A stretch of 64,000 bases of DNA from an uncultured Collinsella sp. (GTDB taxonomy: Bacteria; Actinomycetota; Coriobacteriia; Coriobacteriales; Coriobacteriaceae), in NCBI GenBank assembly GCA_900541235.1, contig UQIW01000011.1, forward strand, positions 22,620 through 86,619. Direction: 5' to 3'. Below, piece by piece: positions 1 to 8,378 of the stretch; positions within the stretch are counted from its first letter, which is position 1, and each line of letters starts with the position of its first letter. The position numbers were made by a program, and so were the translations under genes. The notes under the pieces were generated by a model that ran no database searches, was not told the DNA's origin, and saw only the letters and a list, made by a program, of their open reading frames with translations.

Positions 1-20
1 CCATGAGGCATGCTTGCGGT

Positions 21-26
21 TACAAT
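21..26 (+). promoter_or_regulatory. candidate -10 box of the carAB promoter
   Basis: TACAAT lies about 60 bases upstream of the carA start and would place transcription start near base 33, just before the PyrR-type hairpin. It also forms the loop of a small GCGGT/ACCGC hairpin (16-31). The matching -35 region would fall at the window edge, so this is only a candidate. Confidence 0.35.
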
Positions 27-55
27 ACCGCGAGGCCTAACTACACACCTTTAAG

Positions 56-73
56 CCGGTCCTGTGAGACCGG
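56..73 (+). promoter_or_regulatory. PyrR-type RNA-binding hairpin in the carA leader
   Basis: A perfect 6-bp stem CCGGTC/GACCGG closes a hexaloop CTGTGA. It matches the known PyrR-binding loop pattern CNGNGA flanked by UC and G. The right arm runs directly into the carA Shine-Dalgarno sequence (GGGAAGGAG, 72-80). PyrR bound with UMP would therefore be expected to cover the ribosome binding site, the translational mode described for mycobacterial PyrR. No terminator or antiterminator is visible before carA, which favours translational control. pyrR itself is outside the window. Confidence 0.72.
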
Positions 74-84
74 GAAGGAGAATT

Positions 85-1524
85 ATGGCGAACAACCATA
101 CCGCGGGCGCTGCCGCCCGCACCTTCGCGCCCAGCGAGCTTTGCCAGCGTATGCTGGCCAAAACCAGCAAGGGCACCTGCGGTCCCTGCATCCTGTATCT
201 TGAGGATGGGACCATTTTTTATGGACGTGCATGCGGCGCCGAGGGCACCGCGACCGGCGAAGTCTGCTTCAACACCTCACTCGAGGGCTACTTTGAGGTC
301 ATGACCGACCCGAGTTATGCCGGCCAAATCGTAACCATGACCTATCCGCAGATTGGCAACTACGGTATCGACGAGACCGACGTCCAGTCGGCCTTCCCCG
401 GCGACGCCGTGCGCCCTGCGAGCGCTCCGGCTATGCGCGGCATGATCGTTCGCGACATGTGCACCACGCCTTCTAACTGGCGCTCGGCCGTCAGCGTGCC
501 GGAGTATCTGCGCGCCCACGGCATCGTCGCTATCGAGGGCGTCGACACCCGCGCTCTGGTGCGCCATCTGCGCGACAATGGTTCCAAGATGGGCATTATC
601 TCGACCGAGATCTTCGACGTCGACGAGCTTGCCGAGCGTCTGGCCGCAGCGCCCACGCTGGTAGGCGAGAACCTGGTCAAGACCGTAAGTTGCCCCGCGC
701 CTCATGAGTTTGTGGCTGCCGACCTGCCTGCCACGCATGACTTTGCGCTTTCGGCTGCCGCTCCTGCCCGTCACAAAGTGGTCGCCTACGACTGCGGTGT
801 GAAGCGCGGCATTCTGGAGGGGCTGGTCCGCGCCGGCTGCGACCTTACCGTCGTGCCGTGGGACACGCCCGCGAGTGAGGTGCTCGACATGAATCCCGAC
901 GGCGTCTTTTTGTCCAATGGCCCCGGCGACCCCGACGCCGTGGTGGAGACCTACGAGCAGGTGCAGCAGCTGATCGGCAAGGTGCCGGTCTTTGGTATTT
1001 GTCTTGGTCACCAGATGATCAGCCTGGCCTGCGGCGCCCAGATGGAAAAGCTTAAGTTCGGTCACCGCGGTGGCAACCAGCCGGTTATGAACCTGGTAAG
1101 CCGCCGTGTGGAGATCACCGCGCAAAACCATGGCTTTGGCCTGCTGTTCCCCAGCTTGGGCAAGCTTGTCCCCGAGCTTTCCGGCGGCGAGACCGAGCAT
1201 GCGGCCGATGGAGATCTGCGCGTCTGGGTGCGCCGCGGAATCGCGCCGGTCGTGATGAACGAGCGCTTTGGCCGCATTCGCCTAACACATGTGAACCTCA
1301 ACGACGGCACCGCCGAGGGCATCCAGCTGCTCGACGCCCCGTGCTTCTCGGTCCAGTATCACCCCGAGGCCTCGCCTGGCCCCACCGATGCCCACTATCT
1401 CTTTACCGCCTTTACGCGACTCATGGACGGCGAGGAGAACTACCTGGACATCGACACCGCGAAGGACCGCCTGGCTGGCTGGAACTTTGCCGAGACCGCC
1501 GCGACCGAGACCGAGGAGAACTAA
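85..1524 (+). CDS. carA: carbamoyl-phosphate synthase small subunit (glutamine amidotransferase)
   Basis: Hydrolyses glutamine and passes ammonia to CarB to make carbamoyl phosphate for pyrimidines and arginine. The N-terminal CarA domain (about residues 36-190) is followed by a class I amidotransferase domain with nucleophile Cys306 in GICLGHQ and the His-Glu pair in QYHPEASPGP. The start at 85 is chosen for the strong GGGAAGGAG site 4-5 bases upstream; an in-frame GTG at 64 sits inside the PyrR-type hairpin. At 479 residues it is longer than the usual 360-390. There is an N-terminal extension of about 35 residues, an insertion of about 40 residues (roughly 352-395) just after the NHGF motif, and an acidic C-terminal tail. 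carB follows after one base, so the two are co-translated. Confidence 0.96.
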   Translation: MANNHTAGAAARTFAPSELCQRMLAKTSKGTCGPCILYLEDGTIFYGRACGAEGTATGEVCFNTSLEGYFEVMTDPSYAGQIVTMTYPQIGNYGIDETDVQSAFPGDAVRPASAPAMRGMIVRDMCTTPSNWRSAVSVPEYLRAHGIVAIEGVDTRALVRHLRDNGSKMGIISTEIFDVDELAERLAAAPTLVGENLVKTVSCPAPHEFVAADLPATHDFALSAAAPARHKVVAYDCGVKRGILEGLVRAGCDLTVVPWDTPASEVLDMNPDGVFLSNGPGDPDAVVETYEQVQQLIGKVPVFGICLGHQMISLACGAQMEKLKFGHRGGNQPVMNLVSRRVEITAQNHGFGLLFPSLGKLVPELSGGETEHAADGDLRVWVRRGIAPVVMNERFGRIRLTHVNLNDGTAEGIQLLDAPCFSVQYHPEASPGPTDAHYLFTAFTRLMDGEENYLDIDTAKDRLAGWNFAETAATETEEN

Positions 1525-1525
1525 C

Positions 1526-4500
1526 ATGCCGAAACGTACTGACATCAAGCGTATCCTCGTTATTGGTTCGGGCCCCATCGTTATTGGCCAGGCCTGCGAG
1601 TTCGACTACTCCGGCGCCCAGGCCTGCAAGGTGCTCAAGGAGGATGGCTTTGAGGTCATCCTGGTCAATTCCAACCCGGCGACCATCATGACCGACCCGG
1701 GCTTGGCCGACCGCACCTATGTTGAGCCTATCACCGCCGAGTTTATCGAGCGCGTAATCAAGAAAGAGCGCCCGGACGCGCTGCTGCCCACGCTGGGCGG
1801 CCAGACCGGTCTGAACGCCGCCGTCGAGCTGGCGAAAGACGGTACGCTCGACAAGTACGGCGTCGAGATGATCGGCTGTGACCTTGCCGCCATCGAGCGC
1901 GGCGAGGACCGCAAGCTCTTTAACGAGGCCATGGCCGAGATCGGCCTGGAGGTCGCGCGCTCGGGCTATGCCTACAGCGTGGCCGACGCCGAGGCCATCG
2001 CCGAGCGCGTGGGATATCCCTGCGTGCTGCGTCCGAGCTTTACCCTCGGCGGCGCCGGCGGCGGCATCGCTCACACTCACGAGGAGCTCGTCTCCATCGT
2101 GAGCCAGGGCCTCGAGCTCTCGCCCGCCCACGAGGTGCTGGTCGAGGAGTCCATCGAGGGCTGGAAAGAGTATGAGATGGAGGTCATGCGTGACCACGCC
2201 GGCAACGGCATCATCGTGTGCTCCATCGAGAACCTCGACCCCATGGGCGTGCATACCGGCGACTCCATCACCGTGGCGCCGGCGCAGACCCTCTCCGACC
2301 TGGAGTATCAGCGCATGCGTGTCGCCTCGCTCGCCATCTTGGAGAAGATCGGCGTCGAGACCGGTGGCTCCAACGTGCAGTTTGCCGTGAACCCCCAGAC
2401 CGGCCGCCTGATCGTCATCGAGATGAACCCGCGCGTGAGCCGTTCGTCCGCCCTCGCTTCCAAGGCCACGGGTTTCCCCATTGCCAAGGCCGCCGCGCGC
2501 CTGGCTGTGGGCTACACGCTCGACGAGATCGTCAACGACATCACCAAGGCTACGCCCGCCTGCTTTGAGCCCACGATCGACTACTGTGTGGTCAAGGTGC
2601 CGCGCTTTGCCTTCGAGAAGTTCAAGGGTACCGACCCCACGCTCACCACGCGCATGAAGGCCGTGGGCGAGATTATGGCGATCGGCCGCACCTTTGAGGA
2701 GGCCTTTGGCAAGGCTATGCGCTCGCTGGAGGATGGCCACCAGGGCATTTGCGCCGGTGGCAAAGAGGGTGCCGATAAGCTGAGCGACGACGAGCTTGCT
2801 CAGGCCGTGGCAACCCCGACCGAGCATCGCATCTTCTTTGTGGTCGAGGCCCTGCGTCGTGGCTGGGACATCGCTCGCATCCATGCCATCTGCGGTATCG
2901 ATCCGTGGTACCTCAACCGTATCAACGATATGGTGCAGGTCCAGGAGAGCATCCGCGACCTGCGTGTGGAGGATATCGACGCCGACGCGATGCGCCTGCT
3001 CAAGCAGTACGGCACGAGCGATGCCGAGATCGCTGCGCTGACCGGCTCGGACGAGCGCTTTGTGCGCGCCTATCGCAAGGGTCTGGGCGTGGTTCCCAGC
3101 ATGAAGACGGTCGATACCTGCGCTGCGGAGTTCTCGAGCGCCACGGAGTACCACTACAAGACGTACGAGAACATCTACCGCACGAGCCCGGATGCCAAGA
3201 AGTGCGTGGCTCCCGACGAGACCACGCCGGCGGACAAGCCCAAGGCGATGATCCTGGGCGCCGGTCCCAACCGCATTGGCCAGGGTATCGAGTTCGATTA
3301 CTGCTGCGTGCACGCGAGCTATGCGCTGGCGGCCCGCGGCTTCGAGACCATCATGGTCAACTGCAATCCCGAGACCGTTTCGACCGACTACGACACGTCC
3401 GACCGTCTGTACTTTGAGCCGCTCACCTACGAGGACGTCATGGATGTCATCGATGTTGAGCGACCCGACGGCGTCGTGGTGACGCTCGGCGGCCAGACTC
3501 CGCTTAAGCTGGCGCGCATGCTCGAGGAGAGCGGCGTGAACATCATGGGCACCAAGCCCGATGCCATCGACTTTGCCGAGGACCGCGAGCGCTTTGCCGC
3601 CCTGCTCGACAAGCTGGGCATTATGTATCCGCCGGCGGGCCAGGCAACCTCGTTTGAGGAGGCCGAGGCCGTGGCCGCGCATATTGGCTACCCGCTGCTG
3701 GTGCGTCCGAGCTACGTGCTGGGCGGCCGCGGCATGATGATCGCCTACGATGCCGAGCATCTGCGCGATTACATGGCCGAGGCTGCGCGCATTAGCCCCG
3801 ACTACCCGGTGTATCTGGACCGCTTCTTGGAGGGCGCGATCGAGTCCGATGTCGACGCCCTGTGCGATGGCGAAGAGGTCTACATCGGCGGCATTCTGGA
3901 GCATATCGAGGAGGCCGGTATTCACTCCGGCGACTCTGCGACCTGCATCCCGCCGTTCAGCTTTAGCGAGAGCCTGCAGGCAAAGCTTCGCGAGACCACG
4001 CGCCGCATCGCGATGGCGCTGGGCGTACGCGGCCTGGTCAACGTGCAGTACGCCATCAAGGGCGAGACCGTTTACGTGATCGAGGCCAACCCGCGTGCCA
4101 GCCGCACCGTGCCGTTTATCTCCAAGGCCACCGGCGTGCCGCTGGCCAAGTGCGCGGCGCGTATCATGGCGGGCGATTCCATCGCAAGCCTGGGCCTGCC
4201 GAGCGACGAGCGTCAGCTGGACTGGTTCTGCATGAAGGAAGCCGTTATGCCCTGGGGCCGTTTCCCGGGCGCCGACGTTATCCTGGGGCCCGAGATGAAG
4301 TCGACGGGCGAGGTCATGGGTATCGCCAAGAGCTATCCCGAGGCATACGCCAAGACGCAACTGGCGATTGACTACAAGCTGCCCGACCCGAGCGCCGGCA
4401 AGGTGTTCATCAGCGTGTGCGACCGTGACAAGCGTCATATCCTTTCGGTCGCCCGTATCCTGCGCTACCTGGGCTTTGATATCTGCTCCACCGAGGGCAC

Positions 4501-4840
4501 GGCGCGCGTGCTGCGTGGAGGCAACGTGACGTGCGAGGTCGTGGAAAAGATTAGCGGCCCGCACGACGGCGAGCGTCCCAACATTGGTGACCTCATCGCC
4601 GATGGCAAGATTGCGGTAATCATCAATACGCCGTACGGCCCGGGCTCGCGTGGCGATGGCTACCTGCTACGCACCGAGGCCGTCCGTCGTGGCGTGACCT
4701 GCGTGACGGCGATGTCTGCGGCCAACACGTACGTGAGTGCCATCGAGGCCGTGCGCGAGGACGAGCAGGGTCACGGCAGCGCCAACGACATGGGCATGGA
4801 CGTCATCGCCCTGCAGGACCTGCCGCAGTACACGGTGTAG
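1526..4840 (+). CDS. carB: carbamoyl-phosphate synthase large subunit
   Basis: Makes carbamoyl phosphate from bicarbonate, ATP and ammonia delivered by CarA. The protein of 1104 residues carries the expected duplicated ATP-grasp halves; the first begins PKRTDIKRILVIGSGPIVIG and the second has GAGPNRIGQGIEFDYCC. Glycine-rich loops such as LGGAGGG and LGGRGMM are intact. The C-terminal 150 residues form the MGS-like allosteric domain. The start ATG has GAGGAG about 8 bases upstream, inside the end of carA. In-frame upstream sequence belongs to the carA region and is not expected to be translated. Confidence 0.97.
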   Translation: MPKRTDIKRILVIGSGPIVIGQACEFDYSGAQACKVLKEDGFEVILVNSNPATIMTDPGLADRTYVEPITAEFIERVIKKERPDALLPTLGGQTGLNAAVELAKDGTLDKYGVEMIGCDLAAIERGEDRKLFNEAMAEIGLEVARSGYAYSVADAEAIAERVGYPCVLRPSFTLGGAGGGIAHTHEELVSIVSQGLELSPAHEVLVEESIEGWKEYEMEVMRDHAGNGIIVCSIENLDPMGVHTGDSITVAPAQTLSDLEYQRMRVASLAILEKIGVETGGSNVQFAVNPQTGRLIVIEMNPRVSRSSALASKATGFPIAKAAARLAVGYTLDEIVNDITKATPACFEPTIDYCVVKVPRFAFEKFKGTDPTLTTRMKAVGEIMAIGRTFEEAFGKAMRSLEDGHQGICAGGKEGADKLSDDELAQAVATPTEHRIFFVVEALRRGWDIARIHAICGIDPWYLNRINDMVQVQESIRDLRVEDIDADAMRLLKQYGTSDAEIAALTGSDERFVRAYRKGLGVVPSMKTVDTCAAEFSSATEYHYKTYENIYRTSPDAKKCVAPDETTPADKPKAMILGAGPNRIGQGIEFDYCCVHASYALAARGFETIMVNCNPETVSTDYDTSDRLYFEPLTYEDVMDVIDVERPDGVVVTLGGQTPLKLARMLEESGVNIMGTKPDAIDFAEDRERFAALLDKLGIMYPPAGQATSFEEAEAVAAHIGYPLLVRPSYVLGGRGMMIAYDAEHLRDYMAEAARISPDYPVYLDRFLEGAIESDVDALCDGEEVYIGGILEHIEEAGIHSGDSATCIPPFSFSESLQAKLRETTRRIAMALGVRGLVNVQYAIKGETVYVIEANPRASRTVPFISKATGVPLAKCAARIMAGDSIASLGLPSDERQLDWFCMKEAVMPWGRFPGADVILGPEMKSTGEVMGIAKSYPEAYAKTQLAIDYKLPDPSAGKVFISVCDRDKRHILSVARILRYLGFDICSTEGTARVLRGGNVTCEVVEKISGPHDGERPNIGDLIADGKIAVIINTPYGPGSRGDGYLLRTEAVRRGVTCVTAMSAANTYVSAIEAVREDEQGHGSANDMGMDVIALQDLPQYTV

Positions 4841-4851
4841 TTGACCTGGCC

Positions 4852-4936
4852 GGCCGGGGCGGCAGCCGGACACTTTCTCTCGGAAACTGGGCTTCGCGAA
4901 GTTTTCCGAGAGAAAGGACCGCCTCCCGCCCCGGCC
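4852..4936. repeat. long hairpin H1 downstream of carB
   Basis: Outer arms GGCCGGGGCGG (4852-4862) and CCGCCCCGGCC (4926-4936) enclose inner arms 4873-4886 and 4902-4916 (CTTTCTCTCGGAAA type). The top of the hairpin is the 20-mer aactgggcttcgcgaagttt (4885-4904), which occurs exactly reverse-complemented in hairpin H3 at 10627-10646. It may end carAB transcription, but it lacks a clear T run. Confidence 0.75.
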
Positions 4937-5011
4937 TGCGGTGATTCAATAGCACCGTGTGCTGCCGAAGGGGTTTTGCGCGATGACTAGGGCTGAATAG
5001 AAAATGAGTGC

Positions 5012-5043
5012 GGGCGCCGTCGTTCATTCGAACGACGGCGCCC
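5012..5043. repeat. 13-bp perfect hairpin in the carB-PTS gap
   Basis: GGGCGCCGTCGTT and its reverse complement flank a six-base loop. No T run follows, so a terminator role is uncertain. Confidence 0.6.
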
Positions 5044-5060
5044 ACGTTATATAGGAGGGA

Positions 5061-5139
5061 CTTTCAGCCTCGTCAACCTCCCATTCCAAACCAAATCAGC
5101 CAACGTACGTCATGGCAATATCCGGTAGGTCGCAGGGTG
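5061..5139 (+). repeat. dispersed repeat R1, left boundary of the low-GC block
   Basis: About 78 bp that recur in the same orientation at 10527-10604. The strongest identity is a 25-base core from 5096, then two differences, then 18 identical bases (ccggtaggtcgcagggtg). Both copies are followed at once by a long hairpin, but the stems differ between copies. Confidence 0.85.
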
Positions 5140-5146
5140 TCCCGCG

Positions 5147-5213
5147 GCGGGCTGGGTTATTTAGCTGAGCGACTTTGCGAAGCAAGGGGAGCGAAGATAA
5201 AAACCCAGCCCGC
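5147..5213. repeat. hairpin H2 after repeat R1
   Basis: Arms GCGGGCTGGGTT (5147-5158) and AACCCAGCCCGC (5202-5213) are perfect 12-mers. The interior contains gactttgcgaagc, a degenerate form of the ttcgcgaagc core shared by H1 and H3. The rest of the 4841-5390 gap holds no gene that I can support. Confidence 0.7.
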
Positions 5214-5309
5214 CCCCGACGCACTGTGTCTAGACGGATTGCACCTTCCCCTGTTTCTAGAGATAAATACCATTTAGCGGTGATATTCAACCGTTCAAGA
5301 TATTGTGTA

Positions 5310-5343
5310 ATGGCATATTACGTCATATGACGTAATATGCCAT
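5310..5343. promoter_or_regulatory. 34-bp perfect palindrome, probable operator of the PTS operon
   Basis: A palindrome with arm atggcatattacgtcat and no mismatch is centred about 64 bases upstream of the PTS IIB start. The position and symmetry fit a dimeric repressor site. The obvious candidate is the GntR-family regulator encoded at the other end of the PTS genes. The link to that regulator is an inference. Confidence 0.65.
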
Positions 5344-5390
5344 AAGCAGTCAAGGATGATTGTCTGCGTTCAAGTCGAGAAAGGGGCAAA

Positions 5391-5867
5391 ATGATTAAAC
5401 TGTGCCGCGTCGATAGCCGGTTAGTGCATGGGCAGACCGTGTTCTCTTGGTATCCAGCGCTTAAAGCAAACGCTATTCTTGTGGTTTCAGATGAGTACGC
5501 CGCAAGCAAAGAGCGAATTCAAGCGCTGCGAATTGCAAAACCCGCTGATGCCAAATTGGTTGTCAAAAGTGTAGAAGATTCCATCGTGGCCCTTAACGGA
5601 AGCGCGGTGGATAAATACGAGCTAATTGTTGTTACGGGAAATGTACATGACGCCTGTGAAGTTGCGCGTGCGTGTCCAAAAATAACGTCTGTGAATTTAG
5701 GCGGCGCTCGACCGTTGGGGGATAGCGTAAAGGAGCTTGGCCCTGCTGTGCGCCTTTCCCAATCCGATATTAATGAAATTAAGAAAGCCATGGCTGATGG
5801 AATCGAGTTCGAGGTAAGGCAGGTTGCTAGTGAGAAAAAACGCATCGTAACAAGTTTTGATTTGTAG
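5391..5867 (+). CDS. PTS mannose/fructose/sorbose family IIB component
   Basis: Cytoplasmic phosphocarrier of a mannose-class sugar phosphotransferase system; it accepts phosphate from IIA and phosphorylates the incoming sugar. The protein has 158 residues, normal for free-standing IIB. The phosphorylated His is expected to be His13 in RVDSRLVHGQ. AAAGGGG lies upstream of the ATG. It is first of three co-directional genes (IIB, IIC, IID). No IIA gene is present in the cluster, so phosphate must come from an IIA encoded elsewhere. Base composition is visibly lower in GC than carAB. Confidence 0.93.
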   Translation: MIKLCRVDSRLVHGQTVFSWYPALKANAILVVSDEYAASKERIQALRIAKPADAKLVVKSVEDSIVALNGSAVDKYELIVVTGNVHDACEVARACPKITSVNLGGARPLGDSVKELGPAVRLSQSDINEIKKAMADGIEFEVRQVASEKKRIVTSFDL

Positions 5868-5881
5868 GAAGAGAGAGAAAT

Positions 5882-6658
5882 ATGCTGCTTCAGGCTTTTC
5901 TGGTTGGTCTTGCTGCTGCTATAGGTCAATCGGATTATTTGCTCGGTACCGCGATGGTCGAGCGTCCGATTGTCCTCGGAGCGATTGTCGGTATTTTTTT
6001 GGGTGATATTCCGACTGGCGTTATTGTTGGTTTCCAGCTCGAACTCGCGTTTATGGGGGTCTGGCAGGTTGGTGCTGCCGTGCCGCCCAACGTAATTGTT
6101 GGTTCAGTTTTGGGAACAGCCTTTGCGATTACTATGGGTGCGGGTCCCGAGACCGCTCTGACTATTGCTATGCCCACTGCGGTGCTTGCCGGCATGTTTG
6201 ACAGCCTTATGTATAGCGTTGTTACGCCTCCTATGGCTGTCTGGGCTGATCGTGGTGCCGAAAAGGACGACCCCAAAACGATTGCAGCCGCTATGTGGAC
6301 CAATGGAATTCTCTACATCATTGCGCTTGGCTTGATTTGCGGCGTGGCTTTTTACGTTGGAAATGATGCTGTTCAGGCGCTGATTGACGCCATCCCTGAT
6401 TGGCTTACGAATGGGCTTACGATCGCAACGGGTATTCTGCCCGCGCTTGGATTTGCGCAGCTTATGTCAATCCTGTCCACCAAGGAGCTGAGCTTCCTAT
6501 TCTTTGGAGGCTTCTTGCTGAGTGCCTATCTAAATATTCCGACGATCGGTATCGTCGCGTTTTCGCTGATCCTGATTGGGATCCTCAATATGGCTCACAT
6601 TTTTATGCCTGCCAGTGCGGCGGTCGCTAAGGAGGTTGACGATGACAACGAATTCTAA
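5882..6658 (+). CDS. PTS mannose/fructose/sorbose family IIC component
   Basis: Integral membrane sugar channel, 258 residues, with many hydrophobic segments from residue 1 on (MLLQAFLVGLAAAIGQ and on). The glycine- and proline-rich loop around GDIPTGVIVGFQLELAFMG is characteristic of the family. It starts 14 bases after IIB behind GGAAGAGAG. The last 17 bases overlap the IID gene, so IIC and IID are translationally coupled. The substrate cannot be read from the sequence; mannose, sorbose, N-acetyl-hexosamines and similar sugars are all possible. Confidence 0.92.
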   Translation: MLLQAFLVGLAAAIGQSDYLLGTAMVERPIVLGAIVGIFLGDIPTGVIVGFQLELAFMGVWQVGAAVPPNVIVGSVLGTAFAITMGAGPETALTIAMPTAVLAGMFDSLMYSVVTPPMAVWADRGAEKDDPKTIAAAMWTNGILYIIALGLICGVAFYVGNDAVQALIDAIPDWLTNGLTIATGILPALGFAQLMSILSTKELSFLFFGGFLLSAYLNIPTIGIVAFSLILIGILNMAHIFMPASAAVAKEVDDDNEF

Positions 6659-7502
6659 TGATGTTCTTGAGCTCTCGCCGGAGTCAAATAAATCGACCGA
6701 TAAGAGAATAACCAAGAAAGACTTAAAGGCGTTATTTTGGCGTAGCTTTCCACTCAACATCATGTGGAGCTTTGACCGACAAATGAACGTTGGTTTCTGC
6801 TACGACATGATTCCGGTAATCAAGCGGTTATACGATAAGCCCGAAGATCGGATCGAGGCATATAAGCGTCATCTTGAGTTCTACAATATTCAAGTTACGT
6901 TTAATCCTCTGGTCGCCGGCATTGTGGCCTCCATGGAGGAGGAGAACGCCAACAATCAGGACTTTGACGCCGCCTCAATTAACGCCATGAAAGCATCGCT
7001 TATGGCTCCGCTTTCCGGTATTGGAGATTCGCTGATCGCCAGTACGCTTCGCATGATTGCGACGGGCGTTGTGACGGGACTTTGCCTTTCGGGCAGTCTG
7101 CTCGGCCCAATCCTGTTCCTGCTTCTTTATAATGTCCCAACGATCCTGATCCGCTGGTTTGGGCTTCAGTATGGTTATTCGCTTGGCAGTGGCATGATTT
7201 CAAAGCTGAACGATTCTGATGTAATGCGCAAAGTTACGTCCGGCCTGGCGATTGTGGGACTAATGGTAGTTGGTGGAATGGTAGCGACCACCGTTGCAGT
7301 TACCACTCCGCTCGCTCTTAACTTCGGCGACACCGCGTTTAAGTTGCAGGAAACGCTCGACGGGATATTCCCGGCTCTTTTGCCGCTCTGCGCGTTCGGA
7401 ATCATGTGTCTTTGCAATAAGAAACAGGTCAAAATAATTTGGCAGATTGTGGGCATTCTTGCTGCTGGTATTGTGCTCGGCGTCCTGGGGATTTTGGGCT
7501 AG
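6642..7502 (+). CDS. PTS mannose/fructose/sorbose family IID component
   Basis: Membrane partner of IIC, 286 residues. The N-terminal region holds the typical KKDLKALFWRSFPLN and MWSFDRQMNVGFCYDM segments; the middle has APLSGIGDS; the C-terminal third is a set of hydrophobic helices. The start at 6642 is preferred because AAGGAGG (6629-6635) sits 6 bases upstream and it gives a 17-base overlap with IIC. The gene converges on the GntR regulator; their ends overlap by 4 bases. Confidence 0.92.
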   Translation: MTTNSNDVLELSPESNKSTDKRITKKDLKALFWRSFPLNIMWSFDRQMNVGFCYDMIPVIKRLYDKPEDRIEAYKRHLEFYNIQVTFNPLVAGIVASMEEENANNQDFDAASINAMKASLMAPLSGIGDSLIASTLRMIATGVVTGLCLSGSLLGPILFLLLYNVPTILIRWFGLQYGYSLGSGMISKLNDSDVMRKVTSGLAIVGLMVVGGMVATTVAVTTPLALNFGDTAFKLQETLDGIFPALLPLCAFGIMCLCNKKQVKIIWQIVGILAAGIVLGVLGILG

Positions 7503-8254
7503 AGAAGGCGTCCATCTTTTGAGATGCTGAACTCGAAGGACGATGCGTCTGCTCGCCAAACGGTTTTTGAATAGTGGAGCGGCATCTCATCGCAGGCATA
7601 TGTGACGTGCTCGACAACGCTCACGGGGGCTCCAACGATATAACCGAGAAGGCTTGCTTCTTGGAGCCCCGCTATTCCTGCGGTGATTTTGAGCTTCTCA
7701 ATACCGGTTGCGATGCTGTAATGGTTGGCGATCAGGTCGAAAAGACTGGCATTGTCTGTGAGAAGCTCCAGCAGTCCGGGTAGAGTGCTCTGCGTTGCAT
7801 AAACGGTGTCGATGGCGCAGGGGGCATTTTCGATATAAACCAAGCGCGCAGCTCGTTGCACTACGGTTCCGTTGTCAATTTTGAGCTCCCGTGCAATGTG
7901 GGCATCAGCCTTGATTAAGCCTGTTTCCAAGATGGACTTGGTTGTTTTATCGCCGTATTGGGGGTCGGCGCTCAAATTGAAAATGGTGCTTGTTCCTCGT
8001 TTCAGGGTGAGCTTCGATGGGTTTACGAATGTTCCCTTGCCTCGCAGGCGGTAGAGCAAGCTTTGGTCAATGAGATTCTGTACGGCGCGTCTTACGGTGA
8101 TCCTGCTTACTTTGTATTGCTTGCAAAGCTCGGTTTCGGTGGGAATCTGACTGCCGCCGGGGAGTTCGCCAGAAACTATTTTCTTGAGGATGTCGTTTTC
8201 AACGGTCTGATAGAGAAGTTCTGGCTGAGTGAACTCGTCTTTTGCTGCAGGCAT
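7499..8254 (-). CDS. GntR/HutC-family transcriptional regulator
   Basis: Winged-helix repressor, 251 residues. The N-terminal HTH (about residues 10-75) includes LKKIVSGELPGGSQIPTE and the recognition region KVSRITVRRAVQNL. The C-terminal 160 residues are a UTRA-type ligand domain. Start 8254 is chosen over 8302 because AAGGGG lies 8 bases upstream. It lies between the PTS genes and the esterase, transcribed toward the PTS. A reasonable inference is that it binds a phosphorylated sugar and controls the PTS through the 5310-5343 palindrome. Confidence 0.9.
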   Translation of the reverse strand: MPAAKDEFTQPELLYQTVENDILKKIVSGELPGGSQIPTETELCKQYKVSRITVRRAVQNLIDQSLLYRLRGKGTFVNPSKLTLKRGTSTIFNLSADPQYGDKTTKSILETGLIKADAHIARELKIDNGTVVQRAARLVYIENAPCAIDTVYATQSTLPGLLELLTDNASLFDLIANHYSIATGIEKLKITAGIAGLQEASLLGYIVGAPVSVVEHVTYACDEMPLHYSKTVWRADASSFEFSISKDGRLL

Positions 8255-8378
8255 GGTGGACCCCTTGGTTTTCAGTTTCTTTAGTACATAGATATACGAC
8301 AACTGAGGACATCATAAGCCGTTATCTCAAAAGTTATGGAAATATCGATTTGGCGTTATTGCCGAGAGGGGATTTAAG

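Noticed and set aside
64..84. GTG start of carA at 64
   Set aside because: It lies inside the PyrR-type hairpin loop and has no ribosome binding site; ATG 85 has an excellent one.
1421..4564. A 1047-codon open frame on the minus strand opposite carB
   Set aside because: It is a shadow of high-GC codon use; carB is fully supported on the plus strand and the minus frame has no family motifs.
5008..5277. A small gene in the carB-PTS gap
   Set aside because: The frame runs through hairpins and repeat R1. The corresponding minus-strand frames at both repeat copies end in the same residues only because the DNA repeat is the same.
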